Positions 25,580 through 37,269 of a stretch of DNA of 64,000 bases are shown here, in pieces. The position numbers were made by a program, and so were the translations under genes. This stretch comes from Antitrichia curtipendula (Eukaryota; Streptophyta; Bryopsida; Hypnales; Leucodontaceae). The stretch lies in NCBI GenBank assembly GCA_951230915.1, contig OX579634.1, positions 52,899,570 to 52,963,569 of the forward strand. The letters are read 5' to 3'. The notes beneath the pieces are model-generated. The model was not told where the DNA came from. It saw nothing but the letters and a program-made list of their open reading frames with translations, and did no database searches. Position 1 is the stretch's first letter, and every line of letters starts with the position of its first letter.

Positions 25580-27050
25580 GCTAATAGGCTTAGTTTTTCC
25601 CAAATAGGATCTAAACTTGTCTATAGAACTTGCCTTGAACTTCCATTTGTCCTTTGAGGGGACAATGAGATTTTAGAAATTAAATTAACTATTTCAAGAA
25701 GTTTAGGGTTTAATGGAATTAGTCCTAATTCATTTAACTCCTAAAGTCATTAAAGACTCTATGTCACTTTCATTATTTCAGTAAGGCCAATTGGTTCTTC
25801 AATGCTTCAAATAATTATTATATATTAATAAGTACATTGGAGATAAATTATTAAAAAAATAGTAATAAATTAAAAACATGCATATATAGAATAACTATAA
25901 CCTTGTCAACAACAATTTTATTAATAGAACTATTCTAGGATAGTGGGACCTTAAATTGACAAGTATCTAAAAGTAAACCCCTATTTTTTTTCAAATAGCA
26001 AACCAAATTTGTACGTAAAGCCACCAAGCATGCTATACAAAACTTAGTAGATTATCAAAGTGGCTATTCATGCATCACTCTCTATTGCTTTAAGATTTCA
26101 AATGTGTTATTTCCTACTAAATCTATGGCCCATTGTAGGGGCCTATAGAGTGTTGCTTTTGAAAATTTATAACATATTCATTAAGTAACTGGAAATTTAG
26201 ATTGTACTTGCAACATATCATTATAACTTGCTAATTTGTTTGAACAAAATTTTCACTATGTGGCTACACAAAAATACTTGTATTATTGGTGTAAGGTGCT
26301 ACTCTCTTATATCTTACAAAGAGCTTAGGCAAATGCACTTCATGAATTTGCATAACTCTTCAAATAATACAAATTTAGTGTTATTACTTTAAAAGCACAA
26401 AAATTAAATGAACTAATATACCATTTTTAATAAAAATAATATTTTCAAGCCATTTTTGTCAAAAATTATAGCCATAGTAAATTTAATACAAATTTATTAT
26501 ATTCTATAACAAATTAAAAGACGTTTGCACCAAGTGATAGTGATAGATGGCCATATTTGTTAGATTGAGACAAAATGGACATTTTGAGACTTCAATCCTA
26601 TTATTTGAGACCTCTATTTTAACAAATCACAAATTTATGAACATATCAACTTTTATAAAACCAAAGTTTTGTGAATGTATGAACATATTAAAGTCTCAAA
26701 TTACCAAAAAAATTCAATATCAAATACTTCTTATTATCCAAATGTAAAGTCAAAGATAATATGAGATTGCAGATTCTTTCATTTTAATAAATATGGTCTT
26801 TAGCTGCAAATAATATGCTAATGAGTGTAAAGACTTACAATTTATGGAAAGGTTCGAACCACTTCAATATCTCATCCATCTAAATCTACTAATCCCAATC
26901 AAACCCACAACAAATTAAGCCATGCTCTTCTTCAAATAATTATGTAAATCCTTTCATGATCTAATGTCAAAATATGCACTTTTTCAAAAGAACAAGTGTG
27001 AATGTTACATAGGTTAGTTCATTTTGACATTTCAAATTCCTAACTTTGGC
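25580..27050. other. AT-rich intergenic DNA, nothing seen
   Basis: Open frames are short and random. No repeats or termini that I can support. Confidence 0.45.
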
Positions 27051-27059
27051 ACTTTTTGA

Positions 27060-27330
27060 CTAGGGTTGACGAATTTCAATGTCCAGCTAAAAATTGGACA
27101 TCTGGATGCAACGGATGTTGCTGACCCTTAGCATTCGGCAAACAGCCTTGCGGATGGGCAAATTGACAGACATGCGGACAAGTAGACAGCTTCATGGCCT
27201 AGCGGCTTGACGGATGGCCTCACCGACGATCAGATGGCCGGACTGCCTCGCGGACAAGTGAACAGGCATATAGCCTTGCGGACAGGAGAACATACTGACG
27301 GCCTCGTAGACGAGCCATTTGTTGGGCGAA
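27060..27330. repeat. Field of GCGGACAAG / ACGGATGG words
   Basis: GCGGACAAG, TGACGGATGG, GCGGACAGG and GCGGATGGG recur every 20-40 bases. Locally GC-rich in an AT-rich setting. Probably a worn subterminal repeat field. Confidence 0.5.
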
Positions 27331-27840
27331 CATCCACTATGAATTGCCATAAAAAAAAATTCCATTTTTTGATTACAATTTTTGGATTATTGGGCGTGTA
27401 ATATATCGTTGGAAAGGTCTTGAAAATACCTTAGTTATGGTATAGTACATGCACCAAGAATCCCCAAACTCCAATCACAAAACACACAAAAACCCTAACA
27501 CATAGTGGGCATCCGCCAACTATCAAACCGCCTTCATGTGCGCATTGCCGTTTGTTTGGCAGATAAGCAAATAGCCAAATAGCTGGGAAGATGCCCACTA
27601 TGTATTCCCTGAAATCTTCTTTTGTTGTTTGTGACTTCAATTTTTTGAATCATGGGGCGTGTAATATGCCATTGGAAAGTTCTTGAAAATACATTTCCAG
27701 TGGTATATCACACACACCAAGACTCCATAAAATTGCAATAAAAAATGACAAAAATGTTGGCTTGTAATGCATAGTAAATATCTATCCAGTGGTCCGCCTA
27801 TCCGCCCTCATCTTTTAAAACATTGGATTCTAAAAGGTAC
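27310..27840. repeat. Two diverged tandem copies, about 263-bp period
   Basis: The segment GGGCGTGTAATAT occurs at 27,392 and again at 27,655, each followed by CATTGGAAAG-like and CTTGAAAATAC words and preceded by the same TTTTTTGAATCAT-like context. No coding. Confidence 0.6.
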
Positions 27841-28349
27841 AGATCCACTTACAATGACTTCTATTCAATGTTATAAACTTCTAATGTAGCATTAATGTAT
27901 GAATGTGTAATTCAAGGTAATTTTCTACACAAGTAAACTTGTAAATTCTAAATCCTGTATCCTAAACCCTAAACCCTCATTCACAGTTTGTGGGATATAT
28001 AGTTTTCTAAAGGTTATGGTAGGCGAATTCTACTTTGGAAATATTTATGATATTTATTTGGAGGAAGTTTTGTCGCAACCAAAATTTTTGGTTTCTTCTT
28101 GTTTACCTAAAAGTTGAAACGGAAATTAGTAATTAGGATCCGGATCCAACTTCAAGACAGGAGAAAACTAAAAATAAACAAGGATAATAAAGTAATGGGT
28201 CAGCTAGATCAGATCCAATCCAAGTATCAGTACTTAGGAGCGGAATCATATCTGGAGTTGTTGAGGATCGGTTTATGGTTGAACCGGATTGCTAAGGACT
28301 GGACCGGAAAAGGTCATAATGACCAGTCTAGATTCTGAGAGACTGAGAC

Positions 28350-28357
28350 TATATAAA
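28350..28357 (+). promoter_or_regulatory. TATA-like box
   Basis: TATATAAA at 28,350-28,357, followed about 160 bases later by the ATG of the TAG-broken ORF at 28,514. Placement is right for a core promoter, possibly within an LTR. Start site not determinable. Confidence 0.4.
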
Positions 28358-28513
28358 GGCTGGTCTTCCCAGTTTCGTCCCTTTCCAAATTCCATTTGGT
28401 GAGATGCTCCTCCGCACGTACCATGTTTTCTCCTCAGCGCCTTGATTTTCTATAAGTGCGTGAGTGTGCGGAGGGTGTGAGTGTGTTAAAGTGTGTTGTA
28501 GGGTTAGACTTCC

Positions 28514-29272
28514 ATGCCTGCAAGGTTTGTTGTTTTCCGGTTGAGATTGGAGAGAGAAAGTGATGAACGGGACGTGCGGCTAGGAGAGGGTGAGGTAGTA
28601 TCGGAAAGGATCCGGCTAGTCAAGTCTGTGTCCATGCCGCAGCTTCACAAGAGTAGACCGGGGTCGTCCAGTTCCTCCGCAACTAGGGTTAAGCTCCGGA
28701 AGGTGATTCCGATCATCCCCTCTAAAGAGCAGGAGAGGAACTAGCTCATGGAAGACCTCACCGCGATAGGTTGCCTAGGGTAGATAGATAAACCCTGGGG
28801 ATTTAGAGAAGAACGGATGGTAAGAGAGTTATTGGGAAAGTTATCAAATCAGTTTGACAACACCACCCGGGAACTTTCGACCTGTTGGACGGAAGAGATG
28901 TAGAGAGCGGTTTACAACTTCCAATTAGGAGGTCTTGGAATGGCAAGCCAGAAGGACAAATTCATCCGGGGGAAGTTTCGGGGAGCAGTGAATCTAAAGA
29001 ACGGATATGCGGTCGAGGATTATGTAGACAACCGCCACCGCAACCTTCTCTAGTTCCTGATTCCGATCCTCCACTCGGAGAAGTCGACAAGGGTGATGAT
29101 AACCCTTGGTAACACTATTTTTGGAGTCCTGAACAGGGATCGAAAAGCGGATTGGGCCCAGATCCTTTTCGATTTGGTGTCCCAGTTTGTTACCAGGATT
29201 GGGGAGAATGCTGGTATGCGAGCGTAGAGTAGCGAGCAACGAGCGAAAAGCGAGGAGCAACAATATTAGAAC
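28514..29272 (+). pseudogene. Unknown mobile-element-like ORF broken only by TAG codons
   Basis: A single uninterrupted frame runs from ATG 28,514 to at least 29,224, apart from in-frame TAG at 28,742-28,744, 28,781-28,783, 28,901-28,903 and 29,051-29,053; two more TAGs (29,225, then after QQY near 29,270) follow. The segments between stops are clearly protein-like: WGFREERMVRELLGKL, FDNTTRELSTCWTEEM, YNFQLGGLGMASQKDKF, RVMITLGNTIFGVLNRDR. There is no indel over more than 700 bases. I do not recognise the protein with certainty; a retroelement gag-like or element-specific structural protein is possible. Each stop fits a former CAG (Gln). Upstream is a TATA-like box at 28,350; downstream is a GTGGATGAAAAA minisatellite. 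Confidence 0.55.
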
Positions 29273-29309
29273 TATAATATAATTTTTGGGATTAAAAAGA
29301 TTAGAAAAA

Positions 29310-29545
29310 GATGAAAGTTTTTGAAAAAGTAGACGGAAAAGTGGATGAAAAAGTGGATGAAAGAAGTGGATGAAAGAAGTGGATGAAAAAAGTGGATGGA
29401 AAAGTGAATGAAAAAAGTGGATGAAAAAGTAGATGAGAAAAGTGGATGAGAAAGGCGGTTTAGGAAAGTGGATGAAAAAAGTGGATGAAAAAAGTGCATG
29501 AAAAAGCGGTTTAAAGTGATGAAGAAGTGGATGAAAAATTTCTCC
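29310..29545 (+). repeat. AAGTGGATGAAAAA minisatellite
   Basis: AAAGTGGATGAA units of 12-17 bases repeated about a dozen times with small length changes. The Phe/His/Pro-rich frames on the minus strand (29-29.7 kb) are read-throughs of this repeat and not genes. Confidence 0.85.
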
Positions 29546-30019
29546 AAAAAACATGAGAGTGAACTAAGAAAACTGAGAAACTTCAATGGAGAAAATGGTT
29601 TAAAGGAATAGGTAGAAATGTCTGCATGTGGTTCATGAAAAAGGATGAAAAGTGGCCAAATCAATGGATGAAAGTTTCTTAGGATTTAGAATGAAAAAAT
29701 GAGATGAAAGTACATGAGAGCAAATCCTACAAACAAAAAAGTGGTACGAGAACGTGGATGAAGAACTATCAAGGGCTCCCCGATGTGGATTAATAGGGCT
29801 CCCCGATGTGCCTGTCCCTGGGCACACGGTGTAAAAATTACAGTAGCATTGTCGTGACCCCTAACTTATTTGAAGCATATGATGTTAAGGATGACTATCC
29901 AAGCCTTTTGGAAGACAGCCGCGATTCAACGAGGACCGAAGTTTGAATTTTTTTGCAATACATCCAACATAAAAAATCATACAACAAAATATATGAAATA
30001 GGAATTAGTATAGATTACA

Positions 30020-33000
30020 TCAAGGATAGAGTCCGCTGTTGGTACTACTATCTAAATTTGATGATCCTGAATCTGATTCCATCTCACAGTCGTCCACAAA
30101 GTTCAGAACACGGGGGTCGACTAAATGGGCACGTGAGGTTGGCCTTGGGTCTGTCGTGATGAACTCCGTCAAAAGTGCCTCGACATATTCAAGGAGTTGA
30201 TATAGTTTTGGGGGGCTTGGAAAAAATTCCGGCCTCCTCCAAAAAGGAATGCGGCTGAATTTCCTTACTTCTTGGGCCGCTCTACAAAACTGAGTTAACA
30301 AAACATTAGATAAGCAAGAGCAGAGCTTATGCATTACATGGAGAAATGGAATGACAAATAGACTTACTTACTGAATTGGGCTGTCTTCACGACACGTTCT
30401 GGCACAACCTCCTCGTCCTCAAGATCTATAGGTGCAGAAGCAGGGTGTACAAATACAAAGCGAGTAGGTGCACTTGTGCACATGACCGGAGCTATGAGTC
30501 CATCAAAGATCACCTTGTCTTCCTCAAATGCAAGTACATGACGTCAAGTAGCGCGACATGCCTGGATGCTGGATCCTAAATACAAGGTGACATTAGAAAA
30601 TAACTATTTAGTGACGGGGACTATTCCAAAATTGATGAATAATAATTGGAGAATTAGTGTAGCTTAGCTATATAAATTATCTGTAGCCGTTGTGCAATCC
30701 ACAACCACATCCCTAGGTTCTGAAAGTACCTCTACCAGCATCTGCATGAATTGGCGAGCCTTTTCGCGAGGACCCCCCCATGGCCCATGGAACTTCTCCA
30801 TTCATGGTGACATTTTCTTTGTTCAGGAAGTTTTGGAGAATGTCATCAGGGGCGACGTTTACCCCTACTTCTTGATGTGATGGAACAAATTGGAATGGAA
30901 ATGCAGAATCCGTTTAGGGCCCAATTCCCTCACGAGAAGGGAGATAGAGAATCACATCGTCTGCAAAATTATATAAGTCAAAATGCATCACCGAGGATTT
31001 AGGTTCAAAATTTGATTGAGGATAGAGTTGGTAATCAATAATACCGTTTTAGTAGGATCGGCCAACGACGTCAAGTACAGGTGGTTCATGCCTAACCATG
31101 TCATGAGGATCCTGAACCCGTACATCTCACAGCAACCTAGAAGATGACTTTTTGTGCTGATAGGATGGTACTAGATACATCACCAACAAAGCACCATTGT
31201 TGTGGAGGTACTCCTTTGCGAAGTCAAAGATGGAAGAGAGGCAGTCTTTCTTGAAGTCGTTCCAAGCGGGAATATCCATCGGTGCAGCAGAATTGTGGGC
31301 ACATGCAAGCCTTCTGGGACATCCACTAGGATGAGGTCCACGGCGGGTCCAGTTCCCAATTTACCTTCAAAATATCTGTCCTTGTCACTTGAATGCTATA
31401 CAAAAAACCAAAGTAATTTAAAATGAATGCAAGCTGAACTACTTTGCCTAGCTTCACGGATGAAAACAAAAGTTACCTCTCACGGATTGGTCAATGAATA
31501 AGTGACTACATAATGATGTTTCGAAAAATGTCATTTTACCATGTCCAAGAATGTCAAGATAGAGTCGAAGACCTTCTCATTTGTGGCAATAGCACCCATT
31601 GAGAGATTGAGGATGCACTCGTCGATGTCAAGAACAGGAACAAAGTTCTGCACCGTCGGAGTGAGCCCATGAACAAGGCGATCTTGAGTGAGAGAGAACC
31701 CTGATGACCCCTCTCTGATGTCTGCAGTGCTACTGGCTGGTTCGTAAATAGGAGTGCCGGCTTTTCTCTTTGTACCCTTCTTCTGTCCTTTCTCTTGCTC
31801 TTTTTCTGCCCTAGACGCCAGCCGCTTCATTTTCACATCCTCAGTCCTCTTCTTTGCCTCTTCCAGCCGCTCCACTTTCTTCCTGTCAGACGCATCCCGT
31901 TTGACAATGGCCTTGGCTCGTGCCTCAAGATCCAAACCAGCGAACTCGTCAAACTCAGGCTCAAGGACAGATGTCTCTTTCAACGTGTTGAACAATGTTT
32001 CTTCTTCCGGCGGAGTGAAATCGATGTTGCACTCAAGGTACCATGGACATGCTTGAAGGTGAGGAGTAGTCCAATTTCGAAGTTGCTAAGTCGTGAACAT
32101 GCAGTCAGCGGATGCCCTGTCCAACCATGTCTTGAGGAATGGTGGCAAGTCTGCTCTCGCAATAGCCTTCTTGGTGTAGAGTTTGAACTTGAAGTACCTG
32201 ACCATTCAATGAATGTTTATTAATAGGTTCCACAATTCAGAAGTCAACATAACAAAGCAATCCACTGACCATTACATCTCTTGAAGTGCACTAAATGTGT
32301 ACTTAAAAATAAGGCGGTGCACGGCTAGCATGGCGCCCTTGAAGTCCCTAAAGTTCTCCGACTTCTTGAAAGCGTCTCTACCTTTTAACATTCTAGAGTA
32401 CGCTATATCCCAAAGCTTCATCCTCCATCCCTTGATGTATTCCTTGAGAGTTTCAGGTTTTGCAGGAACGCCCATGTTAACAGTAATATTATCAGAGCGG
32501 ATAATATTGTCGAACATCTCCGAGGCGGCCTCCTCTAACTGCAAAATAAAATTGTATCTCAGTTACTTAATAGTGACGACATACAGGTATTCATTAGGGA
32601 AAGTGAATGAAAACAAAAAAGTATGAATAATGAAAGGAAGGATGACTTACCCCAGCATACCAACAAGCCTTAGCCAGAAATAATTGCAATTTTTCCTCGT
32701 TCATAGGTCATGGAGGAAAGCGTTGCGCTTCCCTGGTAGGCGCCGACGAGTTCATCCACTTGAGCCACATGACCTTGTATTCAGAACTAGCATTAGCTTA
32801 TGCTATCATTTAAAGCTTCTCTAAGGTCAACTCCAGAGTAGCGAAGAGGTTCCAATGCCTCTCAATCTGTCCATAAAGTGAATGATACATTAGATCGCAG
32901 CAACACAGACAATAGAAAATAAACAATTATATGAAATTCAGCAAGATGAACCTCAACAAGCCAGTCCAGGCTAAGAGCTGGATTAGCTACAGAGACTATC

Positions 33001-34672
33001 TTGGACAGCTTCTTGTAGTACTTCTCCATAGAGTCCTTAATGGAGGTCCTCATAGTAGCTGTAATTCCTTCTTTTGTAACGTCATTAGGAAAAATGTTTT
33101 CCTTGTACTTTCTCACCACAACCTCGGACGCTGCAAAAATCTCTTGCTGGAATTTCGGAAATGCAGACATATAATCATTAGAACTACTGGAAGTGAACTA
33201 TGAACAAGACATATAAATTTTCAGTGAACAGTCGGCGGATAGTAGTGGATCCTATACCTTAAAAATGAATGAGGTAAAGACCTCAAGGGGCATGGTATAC
33301 CATTTCAATCTGTTATTGGATTGATATGTCTTCAGTTTATTGGCGGATAGAAGTTCCTTAAACTTCTCGAGGTCCATCATCCCATACTTCTGAACACAAT
33401 ATAAGGTGTGAACCAAATTCGTCTTCACATGGTAATTCTTTGTGTGCTTGTAATACCATCCCAATGATTATTAATATTGGAAAAATAAAGCATTATCACC
33501 TAGAAGAAATATGCATGTATATTCTTTGTAGAAATTCATTTGTTAATATCATGCATAGCTTGCATTGCTACGCCAATCCGATTGCGAGTATCCAGAATAA
33601 TTGAGTCCATGGAGATATGCCAACTCCTCTTGATTTCCATCATAGACATTGAACTTGTAATCCACCAAGTGCTTCACTATAGGTTGCGACCTCAACATAT
33701 TGTTGAAGTCATCATAATTGGATTCCAAATTGGACCCCATTCCTCTTTCTTTGCCGCAGTGAAAATTGAATTCTAACCGTCTTCGTTACATACAGACACA
33801 TAAAAAACTCTGGCTCCTTCTTCATAACCCCCACTGAACTGGTGTTCCAGCAATGTCAAATTGCATGTAAGTGTGGGCCAAACTATAGGCATGGGAACCA
33901 TCCGACAAAGAGGAATTCTCATCCTAGATGCATCCATGGAAGTGAGCCTTAGTCCATGAAGAATGGACATAGTGTCCAACTTCTGGAACCTCCTTATCTC
34001 ATCTTCCCCGGCATCCATCCGCAGTCCAAGAATGTTGCCATCATTGGGTATAGAGTCTGAGGCAAGTTCATCAACATGTCTTCCCTTCATCAAATGAGGT
34101 TCTTCTTCGCCGTTAGGCTTTTCCGGCTCGTAAGGCATCTGCATCAAAGAAGGCGAAGGAGATGAACAAATGAAATAGACAACGATGGTAATTATGGAAT
34201 AAGCAGAAGAAGTAGATCCAATGGCAACTCCGACTTTCTCAATACAGCACAACGTGCATCAAGGAATAGAAGTTTATCAACTAAATGGCACACACACACC
34301 GTCCGGTAAGCTCCCGGTAGTGCCTACAACACCAGATGAGAATGTCCAAATCCAATTCGGCTGCTAATGTAACTTCAACGTCTACATGACTATAAGTGCA
34401 ATACCCATCATCCACTAACGTAACCTCACACTCTATCCTCTCATTGCATGAACCTACTGAGGTGCACGAAGACAAATCCGGTGCCAAACGGCCGTCCCTG
34501 TACATTTTGTCCATCCCTGCATCAAGGTCCTGAATCAGATTGTCAAGACTTACGGCTTTTCTTGCCGATTCAATTGGTACTGCATCTTCCCCAGATACGC
34601 CATCTCCTTGTCCAACAGAAGGGGATCCTCCAATCCAACTAGTGGGTCGATTTCGACATGCTCTATATTGCC
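30020..34672 (-). pseudogene. ParB-like / beta-class DNA methyltransferase-like fusion gene, decayed
   Basis: Exons by GT/AG borders, 5' to 3' on the minus strand: 34,672-34,300, 34,138 to about 33,520, 33,437-33,258, 33,146-32,952, 32,538 to about 32,272, 32,197-31,540, 31,395-31,045, 30,960 to about 30,680, 30,575-30,372, 30,281-30,020. The second exon holds a ParB/sulfiredoxin-like core: HLVDYKFNVYDGNQEELAY (DGN-x-x turn), then ILDTRNRIGVAMQAMHDINK. The seventh has DLILVDVPEG (31,309-31,338), in the place of motif IV DPPY, and FAKEYLHNNGALLVMYLVPS. The eighth and ninth give REKARQFMQMLVEVL, then DVVVDCTTATG and HVLAFEEDKVIFDGLIAPV, the motif X then motif I order of beta-class N4/N6 methyltransferases. 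The family would bind and methylate DNA; here it cannot make one full protein. Breaks: TAG 33,773-33,775 and 32,086-32,088, TGA 30,544-30,546, and frameshifts near 34,555, 33,750, 33,600 and 31,290. A 265-bp tandem array lies directly upstream. The domain calls rest on motif reading, not alignment. Confidence 0.6.
31309..31338 (-). other. Methyltransferase motif IV region (DLILVDVPEG)
   Basis: In beta-class DNA amino-methyltransferases a hydrophobic strand ends in (D/N/S)PPY. Here the strand DLILV is followed by DVPEG, so the first proline and the aromatic are changed. The position, a little before the FAKEYLHNNGALLVMY strand and well before motif I, fits. Catalysis would be doubtful even without the stop codons. 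Confidence 0.5.
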
Positions 34673-34859
34673 CTGCATCACCAAGATGCAAACAACCACA
34701 ATGTCAGAATAACATCAAGAAAGGCACGCTACACTTCTTTTCCTAAATATTGATACCAATTCCTGCTCCCCGACATCCATAACATAGAAATATCCAACCA
34801 TAGACCACAGCAACACCTTGACCCAATTTACAAAAATATACAATAATCCAGAACAAAAA

Positions 34860-35870
34860 GCCATTGAGTAGGTGAATCTGAGATGGGATGAGTATGGCCT
34901 GTCCACATCCAGAATGTGTCCCGCCCTGAGAGGGGTCGGGAGGGTGGTCTAGCTATGCTCAGATACGCCCTGTCTGGGCTAGACTTGTGCGGTACCGCAA
35001 GGCCCCATGTCAAAATCTGGTTATGAAATCGAGCACCATGTGTTGGTCAAGTCAGTTCATATCAAGACAGACTACACCAAGTCAAGAAAAAAAAATATGG
35101 AAATCCAAATACAATACTAGGGCCTCGAGCACGCTGAACTTGGGCTTCGCTCCTTGAGCATGGCCTGTCCACATCCAGAATGTGTCCCGCCCCGAGAAGG
35201 GTCGGGAGGGTGGTCGAGCTATGCTCAGACACGTCGTTATGGTTGAGCACAAGTGCGGCACCGCAAGGCCCACGGTCAAGATTTACATTTGAAATTGGTC
35301 ACCAGGTAGCATTCTAGAGAGTCCAAGGGTAGGGTGATCACATCAAGACAACCAAAAGAAAACCGTAAATCAAAGTCTAGGGTCTGGGCCGCAAGAGAGC
35401 TGAACCAAACCTTGCCGTTGTGAGTTTGGCCTTCCATACACCAGACAGTGTCTCGCCCCGGGAGGGGTCGAGAAAGTGGTGGAGTTTTGCTCAGCCACAC
35501 TTTATTGGAGGAGCACAAGTGCAGCACCATGAGGCCCACAATCAAAATGTTGATTTGAAATCGGTCGCTAGGTAGCAAACTTAACAGCCCAAAGCAGGAG
35601 AGATCCCATCAAATCACCAAAAAAACTAAAACCTAATCCACTGCTTGGTCTGCAAGGGACCTAACTCCGAGCATGACTTTGGATAGTTTAGCCTTTACAG
35701 ATGGATGGCCTGATCTTTCCGCGAGGGGTGGTCGGAGGGTGGTCGGAGGTTGCATAGCAACACCGCATGGGCAGACTAGGTGCGCCGTTGCGAAGTAGGC
35801 GAGGCAAGGTGGATTTTAAAATCGGTCACTAGGGGTTGGACTTAGCAATAGGGTAATGAGAGCGGGGCCT
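34860..35870. repeat. Four-copy tandem array, about 265-bp period
   Basis: TGGCCTGTCCACATCCAGAA begins units at 34,895 and 35,161, with diverged third and fourth units at 35,427 and about 35,688. Each unit continues with a GAGGGGTCGGGAGGGTGGT-like stretch, a GCTATGCTCAG-like stretch and GCAAGGCCC. The array is GC-richer than its surroundings and starts just upstream of the ParB-methyltransferase-like gene, as a subterminal or promoter array would. Confidence 0.75.
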
Positions 35871-37265
35871 TATCAAAATCCAAAAAAATTGTAATTTTAA
35901 GACCCAGGGCCAGATTCTACGACGTCCTGACCCCGTGCTTGCCGCATTTGAGCTACACTCACAGAGGCAGGAGGTCATCCGGCCTCGACTGGATTTTGCT
36001 TGACTGTGATTGGGAATGTGTAGGGCAACTGGGACCGTTTTGACAATTAAGACGATGAATATATGAATGAAATTAGAATATTACCTGGGTTCTTTGTGTG
36101 GAGCTGCTTCTTTCAGTTTCTCTTGTTCCATGATTCTGTATTTGTGCCCTCCTCGATCTCAAATTCCAATCTGTCGAGTTGATCTACCAAACACGTATAT
36201 GGATGTTTGCTATTGCCTTCTACAACATGCAACTCATAGCATGAGTATGACCCTATATGACCTGTGTTGTTGCGAATGACTTTTTAGTGTGTGGCTTGAC
36301 TTCCAGCTCCTTTACTTCACATGCTGAACCTCGACCCTTCGCACCCTAGAGTTCCACTAGACTCTGGATTCAACCAAGGTAGTTAATCCTGCCCTCTCCC
36401 TCTAATATGTCTGGAATTTGGACCAAGAACTACACTAAGATGTAATTCTAATATCCTGGCTAGGGATGTCCCATGAACGTATGTTGTCTCATTCACATTG
36501 ACATACATATTCCGAGTTTATGTTGATCTCCATTTTTCCATACATGCCCTTTTAAAAACTCTGCCTGGGACAACAAACTAGACCTCCTAGGCAGATTCAT
36601 GTGAGGGTACAATCAATGCGCGGCTGACCGGCTGTCTCAACTGATTTTTATACATAATCTAATTTATTTGAGATGTTCTTCTTTTAGAATCTGATTAATA
36701 AAGTACTTTAAGTCATGTACCGAATCCTTTCATTATATCGTTCTATATATGCAATAGGGAAGTTCAGTTTATATATATGTATGATTGTGTTTCGCAACAC
36801 TGACATGCTGGACTTTTACATAGCATCAATACAATTTCAAAACTTCCATCTATTGTACTGTAAAGTTGGTCATTCCACTTAATCATACTTACAGGAGGTA
36901 TTCATGACAGATCAATATATAACAGTAATTACTGATTTTGATCCAGGAGATGGACATGATATACTCATTAATATTTTCACTTCACGTGGTTATTTGTGGA
37001 GGCTATGGGTACATATATGATGGTTTGATTTGCTTTTCTATTACTTACAACATCCTTGCATTATCCTACAGTCATAAGTGAGATCTGACTAACTTTGTGC
37101 ATTAAGGTGTTTTGCGTCTAGGACAGTCACCATGGGTATATTGATACATGTTCTACTCATTTGGTTTCTACGGCTCTCTTGCTATATTACAATTTGTTAT
37201 ATTGCGTTCTATATGTTGCTTTCTGGTTGTCAATATTAAAATGGTTTAGTCACTCGCAGTAAGTG
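35870..37265. other. Intergenic DNA, no gene seen
   Basis: No open frame longer than about 70 codons, no repeats beyond single words. Nothing supportable. Confidence 0.45.
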
Positions 37266-37269
37266 AATA

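Noticed and set aside
29000..29660. Minus-strand frames of 130 and 186 codons rich in Phe, His and Pro
   Set aside because: Read-through of the GTGGATGAAAAA minisatellite and of the antisense of the TAG-broken ORF.
34715..34906. Extra 5' exon of the ParB-methyltransferase-like gene
   Set aside because: A 63-codon frame without a convincing donor toward 34,672; left out of the model.
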